Shown piece after piece: positions 33,324-43,420 of a stretch of DNA of 64,000 nt (positions within the stretch are counted from its first letter, which is position 1; the number at the start of each line of letters is the position of its first letter). The notes under the pieces are model-generated. The model was not told the origin of the DNA. It worked only from the letters and a program-made list of their open reading frames with translations, and did no database searches. Position numbers and translations under genes: made by a program. Source of the DNA: Fusibacter paucivorans (GTDB taxonomy: Bacteria > Bacillota > Clostridia > Peptostreptococcales > Acidaminobacteraceae); the NCBI RefSeq assembly GCF_018390735.1, contig NZ_JAHBCL010000023.1, positions 1-64,000 on the forward strand, in the 5' to 3' direction.

Positions 33324-35264
33324 CTATTCGGCATCATCAGTTGCAAACGCATACTGATTCTTGCCGTTTTTTTTCGCTTGATACATGGCTTGATCAGCCC
33401 TTTTTACCAGCATAATCCGCGTCTTGCCATCACTTGGAAAAGAAGCCACCCCAATGCTAACACCCGTTGTCATACTGTTGCCGTCGGCTTCAATCGGTTT
33501 AGCGACACCAGCCAAAATCTTATCACAGATATGCGCAACCGCCACTTTATCTTCAGTCTGATTAATTAACATAACGAATTCATCGCCGCCGAGTCTGGCA
33601 ACAAAATCACCGCCGCGTACCATTATTTGCAAGCGTTCGGCAACCGCTTGAAGCATTTTGTCGCCATTATCGTGTCCAAAGGTGTCATTAATCCACTTAA
33701 AACCATCAAGATCTAAAAAGAGAAGCGTAAAGACAGACTGATACCGAAGCGCATTGGCTATCACTTTATCTATATAGTCGTAAAAATAGCGCCTGTTCGG
33801 AATGCCTGTCAATTGATCGTAGAACGCCAGTTTTTCGATTTTAGCTTCATTTAATTGCCGCTGTTCAATTTCAATCAACAATTGTGCGTTCGCTTTTGTC
33901 AGATCTTGTGTTCGTTCCTGAACAACGATTTCCAAGTGTTCATAAGCCGCCAATATCTCATTGCGATGCACTTCTAGCTCATCGTTGGTAACTTGAAGGG
34001 TCATTTCTGTTTCCTGCAACGTTAAATGCGCTTTATAAACCCTTACGGCAATGAGAACGAACCATGTGAGGCCATAAACTGCCGCAGCAGCCATGGCGAG
34101 ATTCATGTTCTTCTTATAGCCCAGTGTAAACATTAGTACATCCAGATTGTAAACATTGCTTAAGAATAAAATGACAATCACTAAGACGAGCTCACCAGAA
34201 TCGATATTTAAATGATCATCTAATAAAAAACGCGTGACGACACTTAGGAGTACGATCGGCAGAACAATCGCCGTCAACGCACTAATGAAAGTCCAGATAA
34301 AGGGATAAGTCATCGTATTAAAGAGCATGACGACACCTAAAATCGCATAAACTCCCGTTAAAAGAAGTGTTGCATTTTTCGAAAGCAATTTCGCATCCAA
34401 TAAATGAATCACCGTAAAGAGTGATATAAACAGTAGGCTGATGGCAATATATTCGATTCTAATCAATAGTTCTGTCGAAAGATTACCAAAGAAAATCATC
34501 AAAAGCCGCTCACTCAGTGTACCATTGACTATTGCAAACGTCACTACCGCCACAGGTAATAGATAACCCGCCGGTTCCCTTTTTCGAAAGTCTTTAAAAG
34601 AAATCACGAGCACTGACAAAACGATGCCAATGACATTAAGCGCTGTAAAAATCGCCATTTCAAAAATAACGCTCTGTCGATGCATTTGTACAATTGTATC
34701 CAGATGCCCGAATTGAAGTGATTCAACAATCCCGCCGCTGTAGTATTTGAAATTTGAGACCTGAATAATGATTTCAGCCGTCGATTGTTTTGGTTTAAAG
34801 TAAATGACTTCCGGAACATTACCCATTATTTCATTTTCCCAATTTGTTGCCGGCATGCCGTCTGTCATTGCCAGTTCACCGTCAATATAGATCTTGGAGG
34901 CCATGCGAATATTCTTTTTAATCAATCCATAACGCTGTGCTGTATCAAGGTTTCGAAGGATTAGACGATAAGTACCATAGCCGTGTACATCCAGATCATT
35001 CTGTTTTCCCCATGTTCCGGGAACTCGAATACTAACCGCTTGTTTATCGCGGTCTTCTTTAAAATCACTCGGCGTCAATAGTGCCTGCCAGTAAAAGTGC
35101 CACTGACCATCCAGCACAATGATCGTCTCATCTGTCAAAGCTTTCTGAACATCAATCACGCCATCGACAACATACGTTTCATGTTCGATTGATGCATAAT
35201 AAAACCCAATCATGATGCTGGCAACCACTAGCCCCAACATTGTGAAAATACGTATTCTCTTCAT
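33324..35264 (-). CDS. 7TM-DISM sensor diguanylate cyclase (GGDEF)
   Basis: This 646-aa membrane protein has an N-terminal signal-anchor helix (about 8-25) and an extracytoplasmic 7TMR-DISM-like sensory domain (about 35-190, LDGQWHFYWQALL, VPGTWG and GYGTYRL). Seven membrane helices follow (about 205-405), then a coiled coil (about 410-475) and a GGDEF domain (about 480-640). The active motif RLGGDEF is intact, and an RxxD inhibitory site (RGGD) lies five residues before it, so it should make cyclic di-GMP and be product-inhibited. No EAL domain is present. It is a monocistronic gene facing the methyltransferase. Confidence 0.9.
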   Translation of the reverse strand: MKRIRIFTMLGLVVASIMIGFYYASIEHETYVVDGVIDVQKALTDETIIVLDGQWHFYWQALLTPSDFKEDRDKQAVSIRVPGTWGKQNDLDVHGYGTYRLILRNLDTAQRYGLIKKNIRMASKIYIDGELAMTDGMPATNWENEIMGNVPEVIYFKPKQSTAEIIIQVSNFKYYSGGIVESLQFGHLDTIVQMHRQSVIFEMAIFTALNVIGIVLSVLVISFKDFRKREPAGYLLPVAVVTFAIVNGTLSERLLMIFFGNLSTELLIRIEYIAISLLFISLFTVIHLLDAKLLSKNATLLLTGVYAILGVVMLFNTMTYPFIWTFISALTAIVLPIVLLSVVTRFLLDDHLNIDSGELVLVIVILFLSNVYNLDVLMFTLGYKKNMNLAMAAAAVYGLTWFVLIAVRVYKAHLTLQETEMTLQVTNDELEVHRNEILAAYEHLEIVVQERTQDLTKANAQLLIEIEQRQLNEAKIEKLAFYDQLTGIPNRRYFYDYIDKVIANALRYQSVFTLLFLDLDGFKWINDTFGHDNGDKMLQAVAERLQIMVRGGDFVARLGGDEFVMLINQTEDKVAVAHICDKILAGVAKPIEADGNSMTTGVSIGVASFPSDGKTRIMLVKRADQAMYQAKKNGKNQYAFATDDAE

Positions 35265-35473
35265 TCAATGCCGCCACCTTTTAACGCAATGCAACCCCAT
35301 TGACGAAATAATAGCCTTTTGCCTCTCGCCATTTTTTAATAATATTCTTTAAGCCGCATGAAAGCACACGCTAGCCATATTTATATATATACACCTGTTG
35401 CCTGAAAATAAGCATGTACATCTGGTAAAAGCACGCAAGAAGCCGTTTAGATAATAGTATCTTTTTTAAGCAG

Positions 35474-35527
35474 CAAAAAAACCAGTCTCCTACTTCGTTA
35501 ACCTAAATAAGGGATACTGGTTTTTTT
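35474..35527 (-). terminator. Terminator of the peptidase C26 gene
   Basis: AAAAACCAGT (right of 35474) pairs with ACTGGTTTTT; inside, TCC/GGA extends the stem. Both strands end in T runs. It is 40 bases past the stop codon of the peptidase gene. The rest of 35265-35566 shows no gene. Confidence 0.82.
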
Positions 35528-35566
35528 ATGCTGATTTGGCATTATGCTGTTTTACAAAAAATTTTA

Positions 35567-36301
35567 TTACTTACGGGTACACATGGCAATAAAATGTTCA
35601 AAAAATGGTTTTGAATCCGGGCCCAATACTGGATAACGATCCTCGCCACACATTCTCTCAGCGTGAAATTGAACGCCGAGCATCGGCAGTGTCTTGTGTT
35701 CAATCGCTTCAATCACACCATCCGGTGAATAGCCTGTTACGCGCCATTCATCACTGACAGAAGCAACTTTCGCATAATGGAAACTGTTAATCATGAATTT
35801 TGTACCAAAGACTTTGCCCAAAACAGAATCCTGCTCAACTTCGATTTCATGGGTAACACCACCTTGATGCTCGACGCCGTCATTCTTTGCAAAGTTGAGT
35901 TTAACCTTTCCACCCGTGCAAACGCTAATCAATTGATGGCCTCTGCATATGCCGAGAACCGGTTTTTTTAACTTGATAAAGGCTTCTAAAATAGCAATTT
36001 CCATTTCATCACGTGCAGGATTGAATTCTGAGCTCATCACACGCATATTCTTAAGATCATTTTCGGCCATTGAAGAAACTGTTTCGCCATAATATCGCGG
36101 ATGTGGCCCTTCACCGCCTGTAATAATCAGGCCGTCTGCCATTTCAGCATAAGCTTCCGCCAATTTCGCAGTACCGGCGAGTACGGGAATACCACCGCCT
36201 GCGACAACCGCTTCCATATAATCCTTCCCCACGATATAAGCCGGTTTATTGTTCCATGGATGCGGCAGCCATGTAGAGGTTACTAAGATGACTGGTTTCA
36301 T
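35567..36301 (-). CDS. Class I glutamine amidotransferase-like peptidase C26 (PuuD-like)
   Basis: This 244-aa hydrolase belongs to the gamma-glutamyl-GABA hydrolase family. The catalytic nucleophile is Cys119 in GICRGHQ, the oxyanion region is IITGGEGPHP near 60, and the catalytic His is in GVQFHAER near 213, followed by a glutamate. It cleaves gamma-glutamyl amides in the cytoplasm. It lies just downstream of the second Dpp/Opp operon, separated by a 180-bp repeat region, and a role in processing imported gamma-glutamyl compounds is plausible. Confidence 0.85.
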   Translation of the reverse strand: MKPVILVTSTWLPHPWNNKPAYIVGKDYMEAVVAGGGIPVLAGTAKLAEAYAEMADGLIITGGEGPHPRYYGETVSSMAENDLKNMRVMSSEFNPARDEMEIAILEAFIKLKKPVLGICRGHQLISVCTGGKVKLNFAKNDGVEHQGGVTHEIEVEQDSVLGKVFGTKFMINSFHYAKVASVSDEWRVTGYSPDGVIEAIEHKTLPMLGVQFHAERMCGEDRYPVLGPDSKPFFEHFIAMCTRK

Positions 36302-36334
36302 ATTCTAATCCTCCTATTTTCGTTCGTCATTGTA

Positions 36335-36470
36335 TGCGTTTTACGCCATTTCGTCATGCGTTATTTCGTCATGCGTTATTTCATCATGTGCTATTTTAAT
36401 TTCATGATGTGCTAATTCGTCTTGCACACTTTCATCACTTCATGCCTATTTCGTCATGCTCCGTTTGACA
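36335..36470. repeat. Degenerate 16-bp tandem repeat (ATTTCGTCATGCGTT)
   Basis: Units of the type TATTTCGTCATGCGT recur about seven times with decay (TATTTCATCATGTGC, TAATTCGTCTTGCAC). They fill the space between dppF and the peptidase C26 gene. Confidence 0.75.
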
Positions 36471-36481
36471 TCGCACGCGTC

Positions 36482-37444
36482 TTACAGCTGATTAATTTCA
36501 CGTGTTAAATGGCATGCGACAAAATGTTTTGGCAGTACTTCCTCAAGTTCCGGTTCCACTTCAAAACACTGCTGCTTTGCATAAGGACACCTTACGGCAA
36601 AGCGGCACCCCGGTTTAGGATTGATCGGTGACGTCAATTCGCCTTTCAGCAAAATACGCTTCCTCCTATTGTCAATGGACGGATCTGGAATAGCCGAGAG
36701 CAAAGCCTTTGAATAAGGATGTAGTGTATTGTTGAACAAATCCTCTGCCTCACTTTTTTCCATCATCTTACCAAGGTACATCACCAAGATATCATTGGAA
36801 ATATGCTTGACGACCGAGAGGTTATGCGTGATAAAAATATACGTTAACCCCTTTTCAGCTTGAATATCCTGCATTAAGTTTAGAATTTGAGCTTGTATTG
36901 ACACATCCAGCGCAGAAACCGGCTCATCACACACGATAAATTTCGGATCCAGTGCCAGTGCACGCGCAATGCCGATCCGTTGACGTCTGCCGCCGTCCAG
37001 TTCATGGGGATACGTATTGTAAAGCCGTGCTGCCAATCCAACCGTATCCATAAGCGACTCGACTTTTTTTATGCGTTCGCTTTTGCTCTTGTAAATTTTA
37101 AACGTTTCAAGCGGTTCAGAGATCAGTTCAGAAACCGTCATTCTCGGATCAAGTGAAGAAAACGGATCCTGAAAGATGATTTGAATATTTCTGCGAAGCT
37201 GCATCAGTTTATCGCGCTTGACGCCAACAATGGGTTCATCTTCAAAATAGATTTCGCCATCTGTTGCAGGCAGCAGGTTGAGAATAACACGCCCAAGCGT
37301 CGACTTGCCACACCCGGATTCACCGACGACCCCCAGTGTTTCACCGGGCAAGATATTAAAGGTAACATCATCAACGGCATGAAGCTGACCAGCGGGTGTC
37401 GAAAAGTACTTTTTTAAATTTTTAACTTCCAATAATGGCTTCAT
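36482..37444 (-). CDS. Oligo/dipeptide ABC transporter ATPase (F subunit), LDGGR signature
   Basis: This 320-aa ATPase has Walker [10 protein letters not shown] near residue 43, Walker [19 protein letters not shown] near 180, and a C-terminal extension with [14 protein letters not shown]. The ABC signature reads [10 protein letters not shown] instead of the usual SGGQ form seen in the paralogue at 16434-17423. I recall this variant in some clostridial peptide transporters, so it need not mean loss of function. It starts two bases after the D subunit gene ends, so the operon is compact. Confidence 0.9.
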   Translation of the reverse strand: MKPLLEVKNLKKYFSTPAGQLHAVDDVTFNILPGETLGVVGESGCGKSTLGRVILNLLPATDGEIYFEDEPIVGVKRDKLMQLRRNIQIIFQDPFSSLDPRMTVSELISEPLETFKIYKSKSERIKKVESLMDTVGLAARLYNTYPHELDGGRRQRIGIARALALDPKFIVCDEPVSALDVSIQAQILNLMQDIQAEKGLTYIFITHNLSVVKHISNDILVMYLGKMMEKSEAEDLFNNTLHPYSKALLSAIPDPSIDNRRKRILLKGELTSPINPKPGCRFAVRCPYAKQQCFEVEPELEEVLPKHFVACHLTREINQL

Positions 37445-37445
37445 G

Positions 37446-38432
37446 CTATTTCACCTCCCTGCAATCATCCGCATCCTCGGCATATAGATGGCATCGCACG
37501 ATATGCCCCGGACTGATCTCATGGTTTTGAGGCGGTTCAATATCACATCGATCGCATTTGTTTAAACAACGTGGTGCAAAGCTGCATCCCTGCGGCAAAT
37601 CAGTTGGATCCGGCATAATACCCGGAATAGGGTTGAGTCGATTGACCATAATATCTAAGCGCGGCAATGAGCCGAAGAGCCCCTTTGTATAAGGATGTGC
37701 CGTTTCATTATAGATATGCGTAAGATTGCCGTATTCGACGATTTCGCCTGCATAGATGATGGCAACTTTATCACAAATATCTGCGACAACACCTAAATCA
37801 TGTGTAATCAGCAGCATGGACGTCCCGATTTTCGCTCGAAGATCACGAATCATGTCAATAACTTGCGCCTGAATGGTAACATCCAGTGCCGTCGTCGGTT
37901 CATCGGCAATCAACAGCGTCGGATTGCAGGCTAGTGCAATGGCGATAACAACCCGTTGTTTCATCCCACCAGAAAACTGATGCGGATATTCGTTAATGCG
38001 TTCTGCTGGAATACCAACCATCTCCAGCATTTGGCAGGCACGTGCCGTCGCCTCTGCAATGGGGATATTCTGGTGGAGTTTAATGACCTCACTAATTTGG
38101 TCTCCTACCGTCAACACAGGATTCAGTGCTGTCATGGGATCCTGAAACACCATTGAGATCTTTTCACCTCTTATTTTCCGCATCTGTCCAGCAGATTTGG
38201 TGAGCAGATTTTCCTCTTCAAAGATAATCTCACCGCTAATCACTTTACCCGGAGGATCTGGGATCAATCCGAGAATACCAAGTGCCGTTGTCGTCTTGCC
38301 GGCACCCGTCTCGCCTACCAAGCCAAGTGCCTCTCCTTTTTCAAGTGCCAGATCAATATGGTTGACTGCTTCAACCGTATCTTCGTCCAGCACATAATGT
38401 ATTGTCAAATCTTTGATTTCTAGCAGTTTCAT
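37446..38432 (-). CDS. Oligo/dipeptide ABC transporter ATPase (D subunit)
   Basis: This 328-aa ATPase has Walker [12 protein letters not shown] near residue 40, signature [15 protein letters not shown] near 158, Walker [19 protein letters not shown] near 180, and a C-terminal cluster [14 protein letters not shown]. It pairs with the F subunit to drive the permeases encoded upstream. It differs enough from the other OppD in the window to be an independent system and not a recent duplicate. Confidence 0.91.
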   Translation of the reverse strand: MKLLEIKDLTIHYVLDEDTVEAVNHIDLALEKGEALGLVGETGAGKTTTALGILGLIPDPPGKVISGEIIFEEENLLTKSAGQMRKIRGEKISMVFQDPMTALNPVLTVGDQISEVIKLHQNIPIAEATARACQMLEMVGIPAERINEYPHQFSGGMKQRVVIAIALACNPTLLIADEPTTALDVTIQAQVIDMIRDLRAKIGTSMLLITHDLGVVADICDKVAIIYAGEIVEYGNLTHIYNETAHPYTKGLFGSLPRLDIMVNRLNPIPGIMPDPTDLPQGCSFAPRCLNKCDRCDIEPPQNHEISPGHIVRCHLYAEDADDCREVK

Positions 38433-38446
38433 TCTTTTCTCCTTTA

Positions 38447-39331
38447 CTATCTCTTCAGTCTTGGGTCAAGCGCATCGCGCAAACCATCCCCAACTAAGTT
38501 TAAAGAAAAGATAGTCATCATAATGGCAATTCCGGGGAATAAAACCAGATGCGGCTGATTACGTACATACGTACGGCCTGCTGAGAGCATGCCGCCCCAT
38601 TCGGCCGTTGGCGGTTGAACGCCAAGTCCAATAAAGCTCATACTTGCTGCTGAAAGAATCGCACCTGCTACGCCAAGTGACGCTTGAACAATAATCGGTG
38701 CTAAGCAGTTTGGCAAAATGTGTTTCAGAATAATACGAACATTACTTGAACCCGTTGCATGTGCTGCTTCAATAAACTCTTGTTGTTTTACCGTTAAAAC
38801 GGCCGATCGAACAACCCTCGCATAATTTGGAACCGTACTGAAGCCCACGGCAATCATGGTGTTCAACATGCCTGGTCCAAGTGCTGCGCAGATCGCAATC
38901 GCGAGAATCATACTGGGAATCGCCATCATCATGTCAAAGACACGCATGATAATATTATCGCTTCTGCCGCCAAAATAGCCGGCAATGGCACCGAGGCCGC
39001 CGCCAATGGCAAGACCAATGCCGACGGAAATAAAACCGACGACAAGTGATATGCGCGATCCGTAAACAATGCGGCTAAACACATCCCTGCCGAGATTATC
39101 GGTTCCCATGATGTGTTCAGCACTCGGTGTCTGCAGCGTATTGCGAAGATTTTGCTCATCCTCGCCATAAGGTGCAATCTGATTACTGAAAATAGCAACC
39201 AGTGCCAATAAAATCAGTACAATTAAGCCGATAACAGCAAGTCTATTCTTGGCGAAGAGCCTGGAAGTTTCTGCAAAACGACTTTTCTTTTTTGGTATTT
39301 TTTTCGCTGCACTAACGCTCATCGTGCTCAT
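38447..39331 (-). CDS. Oligo/dipeptide ABC transporter permease (C subunit)
   Basis: This 294-aa permease is of normal length for DppC/OppC. A lysine-rich cytoplasmic start ([10 protein letters not shown]) precedes helix one (about 31-53). The conserved [19 protein letters not shown] follows near 91, then five helices, and the coupling segment [17 protein letters not shown] near 190. It overlaps the B subunit gene by four bases. Unlike the OppC at 18425-19588 it has no extra outside domain. Confidence 0.9.
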   Translation of the reverse strand: MSTMSVSAAKKIPKKKSRFAETSRLFAKNRLAVIGLIVLILLALVAIFSNQIAPYGEDEQNLRNTLQTPSAEHIMGTDNLGRDVFSRIVYGSRISLVVGFISVGIGLAIGGGLGAIAGYFGGRSDNIIMRVFDMMMAIPSMILAIAICAALGPGMLNTMIAVGFSTVPNYARVVRSAVLTVKQQEFIEAAHATGSSNVRIILKHILPNCLAPIIVQASLGVAGAILSAASMSFIGLGVQPPTAEWGGMLSAGRTYVRNQPHLVLFPGIAIMMTIFSLNLVGDGLRDALDPRLKR

Positions 39332-40311
39332 TTAGCAGTCCCTCCTGTCACTTCGCTGGCTTGTAGCGCCTTTTTCTTTTTGCCTGACTGATACTGAGAA
39401 CTCAGCCGTGGATCAATGTAAGCATATAGAATATCGACCAAAAGATTGACAACACTGGTCGCCACTGCGATAAACAGGACGCCGCCCTGTACGACCGGAT
39501 AGTTTCTGGCACTGATTGCCTCGACCATCATCTTGCCAAGTCCCGGAATAGCAAAAATCTGTTCCGTGACAATTGCACCGCCCAATGACCGTCCAAAGTT
39601 GATGCCCACAACTGTAATAATTGGAATCAGTGCATTTTTCAATGCATGTTTGACGACGATTTTATATTCTGTTTGACCTTTGGCACGGGCTGTTCGAATA
39701 TAATCCTGTCGAATAACTTCAAGCATTGATGAGCGCGTCATTCGCATAATATAAGCAGAAGAGTTCATGCCGATTGTCATTGCCGGCAAAATCCAGTATT
39801 GAGGTCCATAAAACCCCGATGCCGGAAGCCAGTCAAGACGAACGGAAAAAAGTAAAATCAGCATAAGTCCTAACCAGAATGTCGGCATGGAAACACCTAA
39901 TAGTGCAAATGTCGTCGCCGCATTGTCGAAGATGGAATATTGTTTTGTCGCCGATATAATGCCAAGTGGGATGCCTATAATCATTGATACAATGGTACAA
40001 AGCAATGCATAGACAAATGTCGTTGGAAATCTTGAAAAAATCTCTGTTGCAACAGGTAATCGCGTCGTGTAGGAAATGCCTAAGTCTCCATGTAATGCAC
40101 CGATGACAAAATTAGCATAGCGCACACCAAAGGAATCGTTTAGACCTAACTCTTCTCGCAACGCTTCAACGGCTTCCGGACTGGCATCCGGTCCTAAAAT
40201 TTGCCTTGCCGGATCTCCAGGCGTAATATATAAAAGCGTAAAAATAATGAGCGATACACCAAGCAGTACTGGAATCATCATGAGTACCCGCTTGAAAATA
40301 TATTTATGCAT
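39328..40311 (-). CDS. Oligo/dipeptide ABC transporter permease (B subunit)
   Basis: This 327-aa permease has the DppB/OppB layout: MHKYIFKRVLMMIPVLLGVS (helix one), TPGDPARQILGPDASPEAVEALREELGLND (outside loop), then five helices and the coupling loop ARAKGQTEYKIVVKHALKNALIP near 207. AAGGAG precedes the ATG by eight bases. It lies 100 bp downstream of the binding-protein gene, behind a stable hairpin that could lower expression of the membrane subunits relative to the binding protein. Confidence 0.9.
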   Translation of the reverse strand: MHKYIFKRVLMMIPVLLGVSLIIFTLLYITPGDPARQILGPDASPEAVEALREELGLNDSFGVRYANFVIGALHGDLGISYTTRLPVATEIFSRFPTTFVYALLCTIVSMIIGIPLGIISATKQYSIFDNAATTFALLGVSMPTFWLGLMLILLFSVRLDWLPASGFYGPQYWILPAMTIGMNSSAYIMRMTRSSMLEVIRQDYIRTARAKGQTEYKIVVKHALKNALIPIITVVGINFGRSLGGAIVTEQIFAIPGLGKMMVEAISARNYPVVQGGVLFIAVATSVVNLLVDILYAYIDPRLSSQYQSGKKKKALQASEVTGGTAK

Positions 40312-40340
40312 ATCAATAGCTCCTTCCCTTGCAATTGATA

Positions 40341-40375
40341 AGCCATTGCCGCCGAATTATACAGCGGCAATGGCT
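40341..40375 (-). other. Intercistronic hairpin after the binding-protein gene
   Basis: AGCCATTGCCGC (40341-40352) pairs perfectly with GCGGCAATGGCT (40364-40375) around an 11-base loop. It has no T run, so it is more likely an mRNA-stabilising or partly attenuating element between the binding protein and permease genes. Confidence 0.75.
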
Positions 40376-40411
40376 GTGTACGTTTCATTCAGTCATTGAA
40401 AGGATTCTTGC

Positions 40412-41974
40412 CTATTCAAAATGGATCTTTGTTAAATCCAGAACATTACCTGAATCCGGAATAAATCCTTTTACATTTGAACGAATACCAAACGTTGAAT
40501 CAGTGAATGCAATTGGAACTAAGCCATAGTAGTCAATACATACTTCTTGAAGTTCTGCGTAGATTTTCGCACGATCATCATCTTTATATGTTTGTTTTCC
40601 TTTTTCCAAAAGCTCTGTAATCAGCGGATCATTATGAACCCCCGCCTCTGTCCAAGTCCAGTTGTAGAAGCCATGATCCGGGTCACCAGAAGATGCATTT
40701 GAATCAAGGATAATAACCGGCAAACCAGGATCAGCCATCGTCTGACTAAAAACAGCCCAGTCGAGAATGCTTGTTTCAACACTTAAGCCGATAGATTCCC
40801 ACATATTTTGAACAATTTCACTAATGGCAACCGCTGATGCAGAACCCATTGTGACGAGTTTTATCGGCTGACTAAAATCGAAACCCGCTTCTTCCAGTAA
40901 TGCTTTGGCTGCTTCTGGATCATATGAAACGATTTCATTTGACGTATGGTATGGAATTACTGAGGAATAGACAGAATCTGCAACAGTAGCTGATCCATGG
41001 TAAACCGCTTCGACAATCCCTTCTCGATCGAGTGCCATTGCCAGCGCCTTACGGACGCGAACATCTTGAAGATAATCAAATTTAACTGAGTTAAAGGCCA
41101 CGCTAACCGTCGCATAACTTGGTACACTGATAACTTCTGTTTCCGGATTGCTTTCCAGCGAGCTGATATCTTGCTGTGCAATATAGAGCGAAATATCGGC
41201 GCCGCCACTCTCTAGTTCAATGGCACGGCTTGCATCTTCACCAATGACGCGGAAAATGAGATCTTTATACGCAACCTTGTCACCCCAGTAATCATCATTG
41301 CGCGCTAACTCTATATGGTCGCCTGCAACCCATTCTGTGAACTTAAGCGGGCCGCTGCCAATCGGATTCCTGCCGTATGCATCTGAACCCATGCTTTCCA
41401 TCGCAGAAGCACAGACGATGCTGCCCCTTGCAGATGAAAGATAATTGAAAACTGGTGCAAACGGTTCGTAGACTTTGATGTCAATCGTTGTATCATCGAT
41501 GACTTCTGTGTTGGCACCGTCAAAAAACTTGAAGAATGTACGGCTGCCTGCTTCTTTTTCAGCACGGGCAATCGAGTATTTAACATCCTCCGCTGTCAGT
41601 TTTTCACCATTGTGGAAATAGATATCGTCTCTTAAGTGAAAACGAATAGTCGTATCATCGACAATTTCCCATTCAGTGGCTGCACACGGTACAATAAAAC
41701 CGTTTTCATCTTTGTCGACCAATCTGTCATAAATGGCTCTTTCAACCATAAACGAAGACAGTGACGTGTTGTTGTGCGGATCAAGGTTTGTCGCTTCACT
41801 TCTCGTGACGACAACCAGCGTATCCTTTGCAGGTGCAGATGCATCTGCATTTGAACTTGATCCTGTTGAAGCTGTGTTTGTTTCTGCTTCTTTTCCATTG
41901 CCGCAAGCTGTGATTGACAGTATCATTGCAACTGTCAGTACCAGTGCCAGCAATCTACGCAATTTCTTCATCAT
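40412..41974 (-). CDS. Peptide ABC transporter substrate-binding lipoprotein
   Basis: This 520-aa SBP_bac_5 protein has a signal peptide with lipobox ITAC and Cys24, then a Ser/Thr/Asn-rich linker. Family blocks are EATNLDPHNNTSLSSF near 62, FHLRDDIYFHNGEKLTAEDVKYSIARAE near 112, and RKALAMALDRE near 310. It is predicted to capture peptides for the permeases encoded downstream. GGGAGG lies upstream. It follows the PatB-like gene by 13 bp, so the lyase and transporter share a transcript. Confidence 0.9.
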   Translation of the reverse strand: MMKKLRRLLALVLTVAMILSITACGNGKEAETNTASTGSSSNADASAPAKDTLVVVTRSEATNLDPHNNTSLSSFMVERAIYDRLVDKDENGFIVPCAATEWEIVDDTTIRFHLRDDIYFHNGEKLTAEDVKYSIARAEKEAGSRTFFKFFDGANTEVIDDTTIDIKVYEPFAPVFNYLSSARGSIVCASAMESMGSDAYGRNPIGSGPLKFTEWVAGDHIELARNDDYWGDKVAYKDLIFRVIGEDASRAIELESGGADISLYIAQQDISSLESNPETEVISVPSYATVSVAFNSVKFDYLQDVRVRKALAMALDREGIVEAVYHGSATVADSVYSSVIPYHTSNEIVSYDPEAAKALLEEAGFDFSQPIKLVTMGSASAVAISEIVQNMWESIGLSVETSILDWAVFSQTMADPGLPVIILDSNASSGDPDHGFYNWTWTEAGVHNDPLITELLEKGKQTYKDDDRAKIYAELQEVCIDYYGLVPIAFTDSTFGIRSNVKGFIPDSGNVLDLTKIHFE

Positions 41975-41987
41975 TTTATCCTCCCTT

Positions 41988-43166
41988 TTATTTATCCGCT
42001 ACCACAGCATCTCTAATGCGATACATACAGTCCTCAATAACACTTTTCGGACTTGCGACATTAATGCGTTCGAAGCATTCCCCTCCATTGCCGAAGATAA
42101 AACCTTCGTCTAGAATTACTTTCGCTTTGTATCGAACTAGATTTTCTAATTCTTTATAATCGCTGCAATATGCGTTTAAATCGATCCAGACCAAATAGGT
42201 ACCCTCAGGGTAAATGACATGTGCTTTTGGCATTTCCCTTTTCACAAAATCAATGACGAAATCAATATTTGAATCTAAATAACCCCTTAACTGATCAAGC
42301 CAGTCTTCACATTCATTGTAAGCCGTTGTAAAAGCGACCATACTAAACGGATTGCCCGGAATAATTTCCATGCCGTCTTTATATTTCACTTTCCACTGCT
42401 CCCGTAAATCTGCATTTGGTATGATAATCCCAGAAAGTTGCATGCCAGCAAGATTAAAGGACTTGCTTGGCGCTACGCAGGCTACTATGTTTTCCGCATA
42501 ATCCGGGCACGCTTTTAAAATCGGTGTATGTGTAACCCCCACACGCGTTAAGTCACAGTGTATTTCATCACATATAATCCACTTATTGTATTTTTTACAC
42601 ACAGAAACCAACTGTTTCAGTTCATCTTCCCGCCACACGCGCCCAACGGGATTATGCGGACTGCAAAAGATGATCCCCTTATTTTTGGGGTCTGCCAGTT
42701 TACGATCTAGATCTTCAAAATCAATTTCGTAGCGCCCTTCCGCATACAACAATTGATTATAGACAATCCGTCGACCATTTTTTTCGATTTTTGAATAAAA
42801 CGGATAATACACGGGATTTTGAACAATAATCCCATCATCCGGTTCTGTCATAAGATTAATGAGTAACCCAATTGCCGATACGACCCCTGGTGAAAAAATA
42901 ATGTCATCACTGTTGATACGCCATTGATATCTGCGATCAAACCACCCTATCAGCGCCTCTTTGCAGACACCGCTAATGCGTGTATAACCGAATATCTTTC
43001 GGTCAATTCTCTGATGCAGCGCTTCAATAATTGGTTCTGCACACGAAAAATCCATATCAGCAACCCACAGCGACAACGCGCCGTCCCGTATTTCTTCCTC
43101 GTGGAGATCAATTTTTACTGCATTGGTGTCATGTCTGGAAATGAGTTGATCAAAGTTGTACTTCAT
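41988..43166 (-). CDS. MalY/PatB-type pyridoxal-phosphate C-S lyase/aminotransferase
   Basis: This 392-aa fold-type I PLP enzyme has the MalY/PatB hallmarks: DGALSLWVADMDF near 28, FGYTRISG near 55, FSPGVVSAIGLLINL near 90, CDEIHCDL near 200 (PLP aspartate), and SKSFNLAGMQ near 232 with the Schiff-base lysine. Such enzymes cleave cystathionine or cysteine conjugates, or transaminate. As first gene of the peptide-transport operon it may break down sulfur-containing amino acids from imported peptides. Its promoter carries a perfect palindrome, probably the site for the divergent MarR regulator. Confidence 0.85.
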   Translation of the reverse strand: MKYNFDQLISRHDTNAVKIDLHEEEIRDGALSLWVADMDFSCAEPIIEALHQRIDRKIFGYTRISGVCKEALIGWFDRRYQWRINSDDIIFSPGVVSAIGLLINLMTEPDDGIIVQNPVYYPFYSKIEKNGRRIVYNQLLYAEGRYEIDFEDLDRKLADPKNKGIIFCSPHNPVGRVWREDELKQLVSVCKKYNKWIICDEIHCDLTRVGVTHTPILKACPDYAENIVACVAPSKSFNLAGMQLSGIIIPNADLREQWKVKYKDGMEIIPGNPFSMVAFTTAYNECEDWLDQLRGYLDSNIDFVIDFVKREMPKAHVIYPEGTYLVWIDLNAYCSDYKELENLVRYKAKVILDEGFIFGNGGECFERINVASPKSVIEDCMYRIRDAVVADK

Positions 43167-43192
43167 ATTTTGTTACCTCACTATTCATTGAT

Positions 43193-43247
43193 AGTTAAGC
43201 CGCTTAACTTATAAACTAAATATACTGCTTCAAAAACAGGATGTCAA
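43193..43247 (-). promoter_or_regulatory. Promoter with MarR-type operator upstream of the patB-like operon
   Basis: On the minus strand, TTGACA (43247-43242), 17 bp, and TATATT (43224-43219) form a strong promoter. Just downstream lies the perfect palindrome AGTTAAGC-C-GCTTAACT (43193-43209), placed to block initiation. The neighbouring divergent MarR gene is the natural candidate regulator. Confidence 0.8.
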
Positions 43248-43420
43248 TAATAAATTCCGAATTTTATTACAATTGCTTAAAATATCATTCAGTTCCATTT
43301 TGAAAAAAAACACTTTGGCAATTTTCAATTATTTACATCTTAGATATTGACATTCCTATGATAACATGAAATGATTAGCATATAGAATATTTGATAAAAC
43401 AAGAATAAGGGGTGTTACAT

